A stretch of 64,000 bases of DNA from Reticulitermes speratus (Eukaryota > Arthropoda > Insecta > Blattodea > Rhinotermitidae): NCBI GenBank assembly GCA_021186555.1, contig JAJKFL010000005.1:38641135-38705134 (forward strand). The letters are read 5' to 3'. The notes beneath the pieces are model-generated. The model did not search any database. It saw only the letters and a program-made list of their open reading frames with translations, and was not told where the DNA came from. Numbering within the stretch: the stretch's first letter is position 1; every line of letters starts with the position of its first letter. Both the position numbers and the translations under genes were made by a program. Shown here one piece after another: positions 36,489-47,852 of this stretch.

Positions 36489-39400
36489 ATCTGAAGAAAT
36501 GCAGTAACAGGGAGATAAAGAAGATTACGTAATCAGCAAATGATTTGTAGTCTTCAGCAAATGATATTACTCGTAATTTATTCAAATCAAGGAGTATGAA
36601 GTTGTCAGCAAATGTAGCCCACACATCGGTGAAGTGACAAATTAGTGGACAGATTTTTTTTTTAATCGTAAGTGAAGGGAGCACTCAGAAGAACGAAAGG
36701 TAATATTAAAATGGTTTCATGTAAGCGGGTGATTTCCCGATTAACTTCTTAAGAAAAACTGCGTTCTTTAGAGTTTTTGGTTTGGAAAGGAGTTGCACAG
36801 GCTACGTTTTCACTGAATGTCTTTTATAACACACGTACTGTGCCCCTTGTTACTATAAATGTACCTTTCTCGCGAAAGCTTCCTTTTGAGACTTTTTCGC
36901 CTTTACACCCCAATGTTTTATACATATTAATTTTTGTATTTCTTAATTTGATGTTACACACTGGTCTTTGTTGTACTGAACATAAACAATACGAGACGTT
37001 TCTCAGGAACTTTCGCACATGCGGAAGAGTCTTATCCTCTTACACAGAGACTGACATTAGGAAGGCGTTTTCGCTTCGTGAAGTCGCTTCGATTATGACG
37101 AAAACTGTGAAGGGACTCTGAAAGTGGAGGTGATTTATTGGTGTAATAAGGAGAGGATCTAGCGAAGGGAGTTTAAACGCAGCCACAAGGAACATAGGCT
37201 GTGGCCATCTGTCTTCCTATCTACTTGCTATAGTGCTACTGAAATTAAACTAAGGCTTTGAAATTCTTGTTATCATAATACCTTGCCCAGTTACAGAATG
37301 TTACACGGTAGAAACTTGGTTGTGTTAGGAAGCACTTCCTTAGCCCGTGCAAGTGGTTTGAGGTTTCCTTGTGAGGTTGGGAATAGCTTCTATTTAGGTA
37401 AGCGAAGTACTGGTCCGGTCCAGTTGTAGCGGGAATTTAGTGGCCAGTGCGTGAATCTAAACGCTCATTTTTATATAGTGCCGATGTTAAGAGAATACAT
37501 GGCGCTTTGCTTCAAGCCCACCATACCTATTCCTGCAGCAATTTCTAGGAACAGAAATGTCTTAAAAATTTTGAGGACGTTTTGTATTAAAATTTGTATT
37601 TATCCTTTGACTCTAATTATTTCTATGGTTTAGGAGCCTCCTAATGTGTTTTATGAAATTTTGTATAGAAGGTTCTTGTTAATGGTTATCAGTTCCATTG
37701 TGTAGCCAACCTTTTTCTGGAATATTTGAAAGTCGTTTAGGTGGTTAAGATATTCCTTATTAGGGAGGCTGAAATTTAATTGCAGTAAGCATGAGAGCTT
37801 GCAGTAGGACGCTCACTGAGCGGTTCAATCCAGACCATGTGTAAAACGGTAACTGTAAAATTTTTCATGTGCTCAGTTAAACGTCACGTTGTGAGAGAAT
37901 ATGGAAGATAGAGGTTTAACTCCATCCATTTTTAATCTTGGTCCTAGATGGAGGTCAGTGTTCAGCTTCACAATCTAGCCAATATAGCCAGAAAAATAAT
38001 CCCGATACCCACAGAATTTTAGGATATATTCTTACCCAAACCGGGAATCCACTCACGATTACTGGGTCGAATTTTATTCCTATTATTCCTTACTGAATGT
38101 TTGATATAAAACACGAATATAGTAATGATTGTAATTGTGGAGCCATTCATTATTTGAACATGCCAGTAACGTGTTTACAGCCTTAGCAGCCGGCAGTATA
38201 CAATAATATTACTTTATTCGAATGGCCCAATTAAGAGGGCTCACTTAGAAATTGTTTTTGGATATGTTGGTAGCATCGCGCGAGCACTGCGCAATACAGT
38301 TTCGAAACCGCTGACACAACTGAACATGCCATATGTTGTGTGCAATTTTGTGTTACGAAGAGAAGTGCGCCTGCTTTTCATGTGCCGTGTGTATAGTGGC
38401 AGGTAATTGTGTTATATAATGGAAACGTTTCGGTGGAAAAGTAAAAGAAAGAAGGCTGCTGACGACAGCAACAGGCAATGAGATGAAACGTGGAAAGGAC
38501 ACAAACACTAAAAGTGAACTGATGTAAAACAGGATGTTCACTGCCGGTTCTACTGATGGCTGTTGGAAATTCGGAAGCTTGTACGATCCACATCTGATTA
38601 GAAGGAAAGTGTGTTTTTGACTGGATGTAAAATTCACATAAATATTCAGAAATGAAGCAAGTTATGTTTCGTTAATGTCCTTCCATGCCCTAACATGTGA
38701 CGGAGGAAGTAACATTTTAAATATATGTGAAGGGAAATAATAATCATTTAAATGGTGTAAATACATGTGTAAAAATTTACATAAGTTTAAATGTAGTTTA
38801 CACAGATTTTTAAGAGTAAATTGCATTTTCTCCTTCTTAGCTGATAGCTTTAAACTAAGTGGATGGAGCATGTAGTGTGTCTTTGAAGTGCCGTTTTTCC
38901 CAAGTCAGTTCTTTCACATGATGGCAATCTTTTGAAATGTCCAACAGTTAAGTAACGCATTCCTTTCTAGGTGTCTTCATCTTCTGAGAGAGGACGCATT
39001 AAGGATTTTATTGGTCTACGTGATGTTGCATTCAAAATGTGTCTTTCGCTGACAAAACTAGCCAACCTATTTTCTTTCTAATAGCAGACGGACAAGACGG
39101 AGAACGCTTAGTTCCAGGAAAGGGAATGTAAATAAAAGTCGACTAGATAACGTGTCCCGCATAACTGATATCTGCAATCACATCATTGCCAATTGGACGA
39201 ATTTGGCTTGCCTTCTGAAGCGTCTGACAAGTAGCTTGCTCTCCTGTTTTGAGGTTTTACACATTTACGCCATTAAATGTCAATTCAGCACGTTCTTTCA
39301 TTTTTCCGCGGGCACAATATTGGAGAACCACTTCAACACATTTTTTAAGCAGCTTGACTTCATGAAATCCAAGTGACTGAGTCGTGAAGAATATTCGGCA

Positions 39401-40728
39401 GGGTACTGGTAATGTGCCCATGTGAGGAATAATATATGGGACGTTGTATTTTAAACTTTTCCTCTGATCTGTATCTCATTCACTACAGCTGACAATCCGA
39501 TGTCTGAAATGGAGATTTCAAGTGTTAGGACGATGCCCGTATTTCGTACTTGAAACTTTTGAAGGATTTAGCCTATTTGCATTACCTTCAATAGGAATAA
39601 CACATCAGAAATCACCTATGATGGCGATTTGAAATTTTGTAATGTAATCGATCCTAGTAACAGTCAGTGGTATAATGTGAATATTTGTAACAATAGACTT
39701 TTTATAATTAGCTATCATATTGTGTTTGTTTTTGTGTAGAATATCAAATAAGAAACCGCTTGCATTTTGTGTATGTGATAAAAATATAACATAGAGAGCT
39801 GAAGCTGAGCAATGATTGGAGTGTAGTAAATGATGATACAAATCTTGCATTGAACATTCCTTTTTGGTAATAAAATTGAACGATCATGGTGACAATGCGA
39901 ATCTTTCAGGTTATGAATCTCAGCTTCCAGGTGCCCGAATCTGAAATATGCTCAGATTTGTTCACCGATATATTCTCTAATCCATTCTTATATCTGCCGC
40001 CTATATAGCCAATGTCGTCACGTTTACATTTTTGAGATGTGGGATTTTATAGTAGTGTAAACAATTTATTTGAGTGTTAATTGATGTAATCTACCCCTAC
40101 GTCTGTATGGATATAAAATAATTTATACAGCATTGCACTCCAAAATCCAAGACATTTCTTGTTCTGTTATTTAACCCAGTGGCTGAGTGTTGCGATCTAT
40201 TATGATCTATTTTTAGACAGTATCAGCGGATGTAGAAATTGCCGAGCACGCGGTATTCAGACTAAAATGAATATACTTGGAGAAATAAAGTGGGACCTTG
40301 CTGAAAATTTGGGAGTTGGAGGACGGGACAGCTTGAGGAGGAGGTCGGATGGAGCGTGTGGAGTGAGGAATTAGTCACGCGTGCTGTAATAGAACCGGAA
40401 ATGGAGTGTAGAATCACACTCAACCAAACGGACTGGATATCTGAGACTCTTTGTACTGCGGTTAATGGATAAATATAGCATTGTATAGGCCTATATGTGT
40501 ATCAAGTAATGTAAATACGTTCGACTTCAGATTCTGAACAGCTTTGCCTATACGCAGTCCACATGAATACACACAATGTCAGCATCAAACGCCTTCGCGT
40601 CCACGCAACCCAGACTGCCCAAGTAACTTAGGAAACCGAACCGGTGAGTCGGACTGAATTAATAAGTGAACAGCACGTTCACACAGTGGTGTGGCTAGGG
40701 TAGGGATGGCGAGCATTTTTTCTACTTG
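36489..40728. other. No gene seen
   Basis: Intergenic sequence. A tRNA B-box-like word (GGTTCAATCC near 37,822) lies without a matching A box, so I do not call a SINE. The 114-codon ORF at 36,777 has no recognisable motif. Confidence 0.45.
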
Positions 40729-41067
40729 GTGCCAGATGCCACAAGTTGCTTACCAAACTGAAGTGGTGCCAGATATCGCAAGTTGCTTACCAAACTGAAG
40801 TGGTGCCAGATACCACAAGTTGCTTACCAATCTGAAGTGGTGCCAGATACAAGTTGCGTACCAAACTGAAGTGGTACCAGAAGCCACAAGTTCCTTACCA
40901 AACTGAAGTGGTGACAGATACCACACGTTGATTACCAAACTGAAGTGGTGCCAGATACCACAAGTTGCTTACCAAACTGAAGTGGTGCCAGATACCACAA
41001 GTTGCTTACCAAACTGAAGTGGTGCCAGATACTACAAGTTGCTTACCAAGCTGAAGTGGTGCCAGAT
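40729..41067. repeat. 37-bp minisatellite, nine units plus a partial one
   Basis: The unit begins GTGCCAGATACCACAAGTTG and ends CTTACCAAACTGAAGTG. Units start at 40729, 40766, 40803, 40840 (34 bp, 3-bp deletion), 40874, 40911, 40948, 40985 and 41022, with a partial at 41059. Units are 85-100% alike; the last three are nearly identical, which suggests recent expansion at the right end. 37 is not a multiple of three, so the antisense ORF over the array passes through all frames. Confidence 0.95.
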
Positions 41068-41126
41068 GATTTTGATGCTTCCAGCATTCAACGTGTGTAA
41101 TAGCGGTCTTATTGAGATGCTTACTG

Positions 41127-41336
41127 CTACGCATTTCTGCTCAGATCTGCAATTATCGGCCTGTACGTGGTTGTTTTGAGAGCAACAAAATCGGCACTCT
41201 CTTCGTCTGTAGGGCGGTTCTTGAAGTCTGACTTGACATATTTCTGTGTTGAGAATAATTGTTCACACGAACATTTTGGTCCAAAGAATGACAGCCCTGC
41301 TAACACAAGTCTCGTCATTGAAGACAATCTGGCCAT
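41127..41336 (-). pseudogene. hAT-type transposase C-terminal dimerisation domain, fragment
   Basis: The 69-residue frame contains FFGPKCSCEQLFSTQKYVKS followed by RPTDEESADFVAL. This is the pattern of the hAT C-terminal dimerisation region (Cys-Glu-Gln-Leu-Phe-Ser, a Lys-rich turn, then Leu/Pro-Thr-Asp-Glu), best known in domesticated relatives of the GTF2IRD2 or ZBED type. In full proteins this segment packs against the catalytic core and mediates oligomerisation. No upstream catalytic part is recognisable in the 180 bp before the next element, so the copy is truncated. Its 3' end lies 60 bp from the 37-bp minisatellite. Confidence 0.7.
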
Positions 41337-41515
41337 GACTTCAGCGCATTTAAAATTAGGTTTCGAGCACTTGTATTATGCTCTGTTTTTGAAATACCCA
41401 TATGCTCCAAGGTTTACATTTTTTTCACAACTTTATAAATTTATATGCCTATACGAAAGTTTCTTGAAATTCAGCGCTTGCATTTCCCAAGTAATTCAAA
41501 GCCAAATAAGAAAAC

Positions 41516-41641
41516 TTGCAATTTAAATATTAATACTGTTTTACACCAACCAAATGCACTAGTGCATTTGGTTGGTGTAAAACAGTATTAATGTTAAAAA
41601 ATGCACGGTGATATTAAAATAAAGTTTGCAATTTAAATATT
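41516..41641 (+). mobile_element. Minimal foldback element of the hammerhead/Penelope-like family (copy E3)
   Basis: The 16-bp duplication TTGCAATTTAAATATT stands at 41516-41531 and 41626-41641. Between them are a 64-bp perfect palindrome (41529-41592, two 32-bp arms, no spacer) and then a 33-nt extension (41593-41625) containing AAATGCACGGTGATA. The arm words CCAACCAAATGCACT match the arm start of the 58.3-kb element, and the extension matches those of the 42-kb and 58-kb elements. The ribozyme and all interior sequence are gone, leaving the terminal parts only. It cannot code for anything. Confidence 0.8.
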
Positions 41642-42059
41642 TCTTATTCAGTTTTGTTGGCATTTATCATAAATTGGAATGTTTGATCTAGATTTAGACT
41701 GTTTAAATCTGTTATGAAATTCTTTACTGAAGCTCAATTGCCTGTGAAAATTTTCGCATCCATACATTTTCTCCAACAACATAATTTTCACAACTTTTTT
41801 AAGCGTTGTTTTATTAAAATAAAATACGAGCATGTGTATGAATTCAGATTAGTTAATTACCTGCTGTGTGAAATGCGGTGTCTTAATCCTTACACTCCTT
41901 TCTTACTCAGTATCTTTTGAATAAGACGTTCTGTATGTATCGTTACTTTCCCTCCCTCTGTGTTCTAGGTCATTTTGTGTCACTCTTAAAATAACAATAA
42001 ATGCACGGGTTTTTTTTGGGTTATCAGTACTCTTGTAGCTGATTTTCATTCGTGGGAAT
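41642..42059. other. No gene seen
   Basis: About 420 bp of AT-rich sequence lie between two related foldback insertions. It shows no feature of its own. Confidence 0.5.
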
Positions 42060-42635
42060 GACTATAGTCAGTTAATAAATTTATAACCAACTGATACACA
42101 ATTGAACCACTTTTATTGTAGCGTCTATATTATTATACGCCCCTACATATGTTTCAGACCTCAGTCCATCCTCAGGGGGTCTCGTTCGTAAAAGCCACTA
42201 AATCAAATACATGTTGTCAAGGGACATACAGCACTTATGTACCACTTTTGTGGTAAAATTGTCTTAATATAGTAGTAAAATTATTAAAACACAGTTTTTT
42301 ATGTTAAAAACCTTATTAAAAGATTTGTGTACTGGTTGTATAAAATATGCGGATGCGGAAATACTGGCTTATATTTAAGCGTCTGGAAATGCGTAATCTG
42401 TAAAGCAAATAAATCATCGTTGTAGGTCTTACTTATTACATTTAGTAAATATATGTTATAAATATGAGAAAGTTTAATATTATATTATACGAATGGCTTA
42501 CCTTTTATTGTGTGTCTGTGGCTTACGATGCTGCGTGTACTGTTGTACAAGTGGTTCAGTTGTGTATCAGTTGGTTATAAATTTATTAATTCATAAAGAT
42601 GCACGGTGATACTAATATGAAAGACTATAGTCAGT
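42060..42635 (+). mobile_element. Hammerhead-bearing foldback element, probably non-autonomous Penelope-like (copy E2)
   Basis: The 13-bp duplication GACTATAGTCAGT stands at 42060-42072 and 42623-42635. The left arm (from 42072) and right arm (to 42590) are inverted over about 42 bp (AATAAATTTATAACCAACTG and its complement, one mismatch). A 32-nt extension (42591-42622) lies outside the right arm only and carries ATGCACGGTGATA. A hammerhead-like motif on the minus strand lies just inside the left arm. The interior aligns loosely with one arm of the 58-kb element. There is no ORF for reverse transcriptase or GIY-YIG endonuclease. One-sided extension, variable 13-16-bp duplications and a hammerhead are known Penelope features. 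Confidence 0.75.
42140..42179 (-). ncRNA. Type I hammerhead ribozyme-like motif (E2)
   Basis: Read on the minus strand: stem I strand CCCC, core CTGAGGA (fits CUGANGA), one extra U, stem II GGAC/GUCU with loop UGAG, GAA, a loopless palindromic stem III ACAU/AUGU, the cleavage-site residue A after GU, and the stem I partner GGGG. Stem I is the open stem, as in type I. The loopless stem III suggests that activity needs dimerisation, as reported for hammerhead variants of Penelope-like elements. The extra U between core and stem II deviates from the canonical core. Confidence 0.65.
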
Positions 42636-43247
42636 GTTTATGCGTTATTTACTTTTGACAAAATTCAATCCGGAAAATTGATTTCTTTTGTAGAAGTTTA
42701 TGTAAAACACTGGCGCTTGCCAAAATCTCTGTTGTTGCCAATGGTTTGCATCTTAGGCGTAGGGTAAACTTGAGTGTTGGCAGAGTCAGAACTATCGGAG
42801 ATGAAGTATGTCGCCACCAGCATTCAGAAGAGCAACGATATCAGTGTGAAAGCATACCGTCAGCTTCTGCCGGCTTAACATCCTGCCAGAAGTGTTAATG
42901 CAGCAGTGTTAGATGAGATAAATTCTGTAATCATGCTGTTGTGTTGCAGCATTGCGACTGCCGCTTCAAAACCTAGGTACTCATTTGTTTACTTGTTAGT
43001 AACGCGAATTTCTTTGTAGAGGACTGAAGACCAAACATGTGTTAGTTTAACCTCATGTGCCAGATCCGTACTTATTTCCTACAGAATAAAACGTCTTCAT
43101 GTCTTGCAGCTGAAGACAACTAACCACTAAGGAACCAAGTCCTGTAAACAAAATCACTTTTTGAAAATTTAAGAATTACTTGAATATTAAAGAAGACATT
43201 TGCATGTTTGGAACCCGAAGGTTCATTACCGTAATAACAAAAATAAG
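42636..43247. other. No gene seen
   Basis: AT-rich intergenic sequence without recognisable features. Confidence 0.5.
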
Positions 43248-43919
43248 TCACTGGAACATATCCTGACCGAAATAAATGCAGTCCACACCTCCACACTCTA
43301 CGTATGTAAGTTCCGCCATTATTGTATCAGTTGGAACACAATCATGTATGCAGCCACATATGTAGACGAAGAGATTAACGGTTAAATTTTCGTTTAGGAT
43401 TTTAATCAAAGCGGCTTTAGCGGCTGATATATGTGAGCTCTCCACTGGAATTCCAATACCCGTATGAAAACTCACAAAAATGAATAGATGGACAGACTCA
43501 GCAGATCCAATAAGCTTTTGCATACAGAAAGACGTGATCGGGAACAGAGTGATTCGAGAAAGCTGTACTTGCTGACTGCAGTTGGAAACGTAGACCGTCT
43601 GTCTTTGCTCTGTCTTTGTCTGGAATGAGTTCCGTCCGATTCGCTGACGCGACGCAAACAGTAGACGTGTCGTTGGTCTGGTACACGTATGGAACGGACA
43701 GACTGACGTGAAATGAAGCTGGAACAAATACATTTGCGTTAACTGACACCCCGAGTTCTGTGGAATGATATCTGAATAGAATTTGCTTTTGTAGATTAGA
43801 TTAGTCGACGCTGCAAAACGAGTTGTAGGCATATTGAAACTATTTACTTTCGGATGGTACAGTTTACAGTTCGGAAAAGTTAAATGTGATTCCTTTCTTA
43901 CACAACCAAGTTGCAGCAA
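43248..43919 (-). CDS. Unidentified 223-codon ORF, doubtful
   Basis: This is the longest open frame in the window. The translation has no domain I recognise, no clear membrane segment or signal peptide, and a spread composition with many Cys, His, Thr and Ser. Two other minus-strand frames are also open between 43,472 and 43,749, which points to a local shortage of stop codons in GC-richer DNA. It might be a decayed transposon ORF. No splice context or start context supports a host gene. Confidence 0.15.
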   Translation of the reverse strand: MLQLGCVRKESHLTFPNCKLYHPKVNSFNMPTTRFAASTNLIYKSKFYSDIIPQNSGCQLTQMYLFQLHFTSVCPFHTCTRPTTRLLFASRQRIGRNSFQTKTEQRQTVYVSNCSQQVQLSRITLFPITSFCMQKLIGSAESVHLFIFVSFHTGIGIPVESSHISAAKAALIKILNENLTVNLFVYICGCIHDCVPTDTIMAELTYVECGGVDCIYFGQDMFQ

Positions 43920-44980
43920 ATGTTTAGTTTTTTATAATGTAAAAATATGGCGGTACCCTAAGGCATATTCAGTTGTTGTTTTCTTTATCTTTTTATCACT
44001 GTTACTTTTTCCTCTGTCCCCCTCATCTTTCTGCCGCAGTCTACTATTGTTAGGGTGAAGAAACAGGAGGTGGGCGGGCGTGTAGCATGTATGTTAAGTA
44101 GTGAGAAATTTTTATATATATAGTTTTATTTGGAAAATTTGAAAGACCAAACCAGTTGAGAGAAGTAATAAAATATGAGAACGTATCTAAGAGAAATGTA
44201 ATGTGATTCTGTGAACTGACTTCGCCTGGCTCACATTACGTTCTAAATTTGTAAACATGGCGAAAAACACCTCATTGTCATGAAACAAGTTTGCTGGACA
44301 GTTAAATGAACTGTCCAAGGAAGCCCTACACTCGTCACTCAGAGTTCAGTTATTTCCAAATTTAGATAAGGTTTATGCATGTCCAAGAAATTAAGAAAGG
44401 AAGCGGTGACGCATATTGTATGTGTGTGTGTGTGTGTGTGTTTGTGTGCATTTGTTTACGTCGCTTGATCTTAGATATGATGTTAGACTTTGTACGAAAC
44501 TGTGCGAAAATATCATTGCGTTTGGAGGTTCGTGCGGCTGTGCAATTTTAAAGCCCTCCTCATGCAAAACGACTCCACACTGACGACAGTCTGAGCTGAT
44601 GCGCTGGTAAGGTGTTGTCGATATTTACGGCACTGTGGTACAAACACTTATAAGGAGGAGGATATGAGAGATGGAAGGTTAATAAAAATATTAATGGAAG
44701 AGTAAGAAAAATGAAGAAGTATAAAATTGACAGGCGAAGTAAAATAAAATAAGGCGAAAAGAAGAATGGGGGAAAAGGAAGCCGAATGAAAGAAACAAAG
44801 AAAAGTACAGAAAAGAAAAATAGAAGGAAACGAGGAGTATAAATGCACAAATGGTATTGACAAAGGGGATGGAGGAATTTTCTTTCATCTGTATTTATCA
44901 ACCGTGCATACTTTCACACCCATATTTATTCTGAGTAGTTAGGTATTTTTTTTGCAGGAATATTATTTTTGCTGACTCTT
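43920..44980. other. Simple-sequence region: TG microsatellite and polypurine tract
   Basis: (TG)10 lies at 44,421-44,440. A purine-rich tract of about 170 bp (for example GGCGAAAAGAAGAATGGGGG) lies at 44,657-44,830. The minus-strand ORFs here are its low-complexity translations. Nothing else is supportable. Confidence 0.6.
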
Positions 44981-44984
44981 CGCA

Positions 44985-45569
44985 ACGCATATGGAATATT
45001 TCAAATATTTGGGTAGCGAGAGAACGAAAGATGCAAGATGTACACGTAAAATTAAACACAGGATCGATATGGCAAAGAAGAAGACTGTTTTCACTAACAA
45101 ATTGGACTTAAATTTAAGAAAGAAAGCAGTGAAGTGCTATATTTGGAGCATAGCTTTGTATGGTGCTGAAACTTAGACACTTCGGAAAGTAGATAAGATA
45201 TATCTGGGAAGTTTTGAAATGTGGTGCTGGAGAAGGATGGAGAAGATCAGTTGGACCGATCGTGTGAAGAATGAAATCTTACGTAGAGTGAAGCTGGAAA
45301 GGAAAATCCTACATACAATAAAAAGAAGGAAGGCTAACTGGATTGGTCACATCTTGCGTAGGAACTGCCTTCTAGAACACGTTGTTGAAGGGCATATAGA
45401 AGAAAATACAGAAGGGACGGGGTGACGAGGTAGAAGTTGTAAGCAACTACTGGATGATCTTAAGAACACAAGAAGATGATGGAAATTGAAAGAGGAAGCA
45501 CTAGATTCCACTCTGAGGAGAACTAGCTTTGGAAGGAGTTATGGACCTGTCGCAAGACAGACTGCGTGA
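44985..45569 (+). pseudogene. Non-LTR retrotransposon, C-terminal reverse-transcriptase region, second copy
   Basis: The frame from 44,991 reads YFKYLGSERTKDARCTRK, KTVFTNKLDLNLRKKAVKCY and IWSIALYGAET, then meets TAG at 45,174-45,176. It continues in frame with FEMWCWRRMEKISWTDR, HTIKRRKANWIGHILRR and RNCLLEHVVEG. Further stops follow (TGA near 45,423) before KQLLDDLKN and a final TGA at 45,567-45,569. It is the same family as the 17.1-kb relic, in the opposite orientation and better preserved. It starts within the thumb region, so it is 5'-truncated. The stop runs directly into a (TGA)n tract, probably the element's 3' tail. Confidence 0.85.
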
Positions 45570-45591
45570 TGATGATGATGATGATGATGAT
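45567..45591 (+). repeat. (GAT)n microsatellite at a LINE 3' end
   Basis: About eight GAT units begin with the stop codon of the retrotransposon frame. Short tandem repeats as 3' tails are usual for several non-LTR clades. Confidence 0.8.
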
Positions 45592-46594
45592 AACGACATT
45601 GCATCAGTCTTCGACTCGGACCGTTTTGCGTGACGGCAGGCAGGACATTGTTTGATGCTATTCCAATTTGCCATGAGTCGGGGTCCACCGTTTTAATTTA
45701 GTGCTTTGCTATTAATATTGGGTTTTGCTTACCACACTTTACGTGGGTGCTGGAAATGTTTCCTTCGGCTCTCAGACACGCCTCCCATCTAACAGACATC
45801 TTGTTCGTTGTAAGTCGAAATTTGTAAGTTAAGCGGGCCGACGGGAAGTGACTAGCGACAGTTTTCACGTCAAATAATACCCTTGTATTTTATCATGTTA
45901 GTTACCAATGTGCATATAAAAACTTAACCGCAGCTTTGCCTTGGTAATAATCGCGGATATTTTAAGACATTCCCTTTTTCAGTGCTTCTGTAATGTTGTC
46001 AGAGTTACTATACCTTTGGGACTTATAAATACACAGATTATGTATTTTTTATTATTACAAAGTAGCGTAATCTGAATGGCATTTCAACTTCCCATTATTG
46101 CTGCCTACTGTTATTACTCTCTGCTCCGCCATTAAAGGACGCTTATCAGCTCTTTAGTGAGGTATTTGGAATCCCTTCCATAAGTTTGTTGTGAGCGAGG
46201 TAATTACGTACGGCAGCTCTACTGACTCATCTACAGCTTCAACCATTTAGTCCAAATCTTAAATGTGAAAGCAGATTAGGCATACAATAACAAAAGAAAA
46301 ACAGGAATCAAGGATACTGCAGTATGTCGTAATAATATAAAAAAAAAGAACAATCATGAAGCCCTGGTGTTATATTTGTAATAAATGCTTTCAGAATTTT
46401 GGTGGTGTACTTACAAGCGAAATTAATTAGCCCAATATTCTGCTGCACTGTCTTGTGAAACTGTATTAAAGAAACACAGTTTTGTAAAGTTAGAAACAAA
46501 ATAAACCACACATGCTGTAGCACAATACTCTGGTAATCGTGTATTCTACACGTCATATCTGGCCATTAGGCCGCTTCTGATGCGATATTTCAAA
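45592..46594. other. No gene seen
   Basis: Intergenic sequence without recognisable elements. Confidence 0.45.
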
Positions 46595-46814
46595 TTGAGG
46601 CCTTTCGCTCTGCTGGGATATTAAGCAGTGTAGGTTGGTAGTTGGTTGCTGACGTTTCGGAACAGCCTGTCGGTCCCATTTTCAAGAGTCGAGCAGTCCA
46701 AGATCCTTCTTACACTGCCTGACCCTGAAAATGGGACAGATATGATGTCCTGAAACGTCTGTAACCAACCACCAATCCACGCTGCGTAACGCACCAGAAG
46801 AGCGAAGGCCTTAA
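46595..46814. repeat. Head-to-head pair of a dispersed insect repeat (imperfect inverted repeat)
   Basis: Two arms of about 100 bp face each other with almost no spacer. Shared words are GAGGCCTT at the outer ends, GGTTGG, GACGTTTC, GTCCCATTTTC and GCAG near the centre. Each arm in its transcript-like sense has a hammerhead-like core: TTGAAAAT or CTGAAAAT, a GGGAC stem, then CGAAACGTC or TGAAACGTC. The minus frame reads ENGTDRLFRNVSNQLPTY, a repeat peptide I recall from Blattodea annotations. Arms are about 70% alike, so the pair is old. Confidence 0.65.
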
Positions 46815-47852
46815 GATCACTCAAGTTTGTATCCGAAAAGGCTTTTCTCTAAGACACATTGTAACATGTTGGATAATTCCATTTCCTTCTTGGCTTTCCG
46901 TATGGTCGTTTCCGAAATTATTTTTAGACGGAATAGTGCAAAAGCTTACATATCCATTTCTGGAACCAAGTTGTATGCATTATAACATTCCCGATTTAAC
47001 TTTACCAACAGGCCCCCTATATGTGGACTTATACTGCGTGTCAGAAAGCTTCTATATAGGACTGCGGACGACATACGATTTCCCACAAAATGTTGTAATC
47101 TTCAATTTCTATATAGAACGTTTTATTAACTACCTGGTGCAGGATTTTACTCATGCAATGGTTAGAAATCAGCTCGTCAAGTGTTTCCCTACCTTCTTGA
47201 AAACTAAAGGCTCATCACCGTGTTCACAAAAGCCTGCCATTTATCATACCTAAACTATTTCAATTACATTATCACAACCTTCTTCCCGAATTTAGAGTTT
47301 AATAGCATTTTCATCTGTGCATGATTTATCAAGATGTTTATGCCAGCAAAATATTATAATAAAAGATGAATTCTTTGTAATACGTAGCATTTATATCCGT
47401 AAGTGAATTTCCTTCATACGTCACTGCCAGGCAGAAATTTTGCCATTGTGAATTTTCACGTCAAAATTCTTTGATATTTTTGCGTATGCCAGGCAGTTTC
47501 GCGAACCCCAGTTTGAAGTACTGTACTAGAATAACAGCCGAGTGACAACGAGCTGCTTTATTTGACACCCTGCCTTACACCATGCAGCTTCACAGCGTTG
47601 TCGTTCAGTACCATTCGCCTGTTACATTGAAATTCGTGTTGTCTTACATTGCTTTGCGTGTCGCAAAATAATAATGTTAAAAGCGCTAATGTAAAGAATT
47701 ATTCTCTGTCCTAAATAAATGTACATAGGTTTGTTATGAAATCGAGTGGAAATATTATCATGGAGATTTTTTATTGCATGTGATTCACCACGCTTTAACA
47801 AATGGACACCTGTTCAAACAAGACCGAATTAGGACCTTCGATTTTGTAGGAT
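46815..47852. other. No gene seen
   Basis: The 105-codon plus-strand ORF at 46,936-47,253 has no recognisable motif. Confidence 0.4.

Noticed and set aside
37800-37840. SINE head with a B-box-like word
   Set aside because: No A box and no shared body with either SINE family.
40729-41067. Regular 37-bp repeats that could suggest a CRISPR array
   Set aside because: The units are contiguous with no unique spacers, and the context is eukaryotic. It is a minisatellite.
44560-44901. Minus-strand ORFs rich in Phe, Leu and Ser
   Set aside because: Translations of a purine-rich tract, open in three frames at once.
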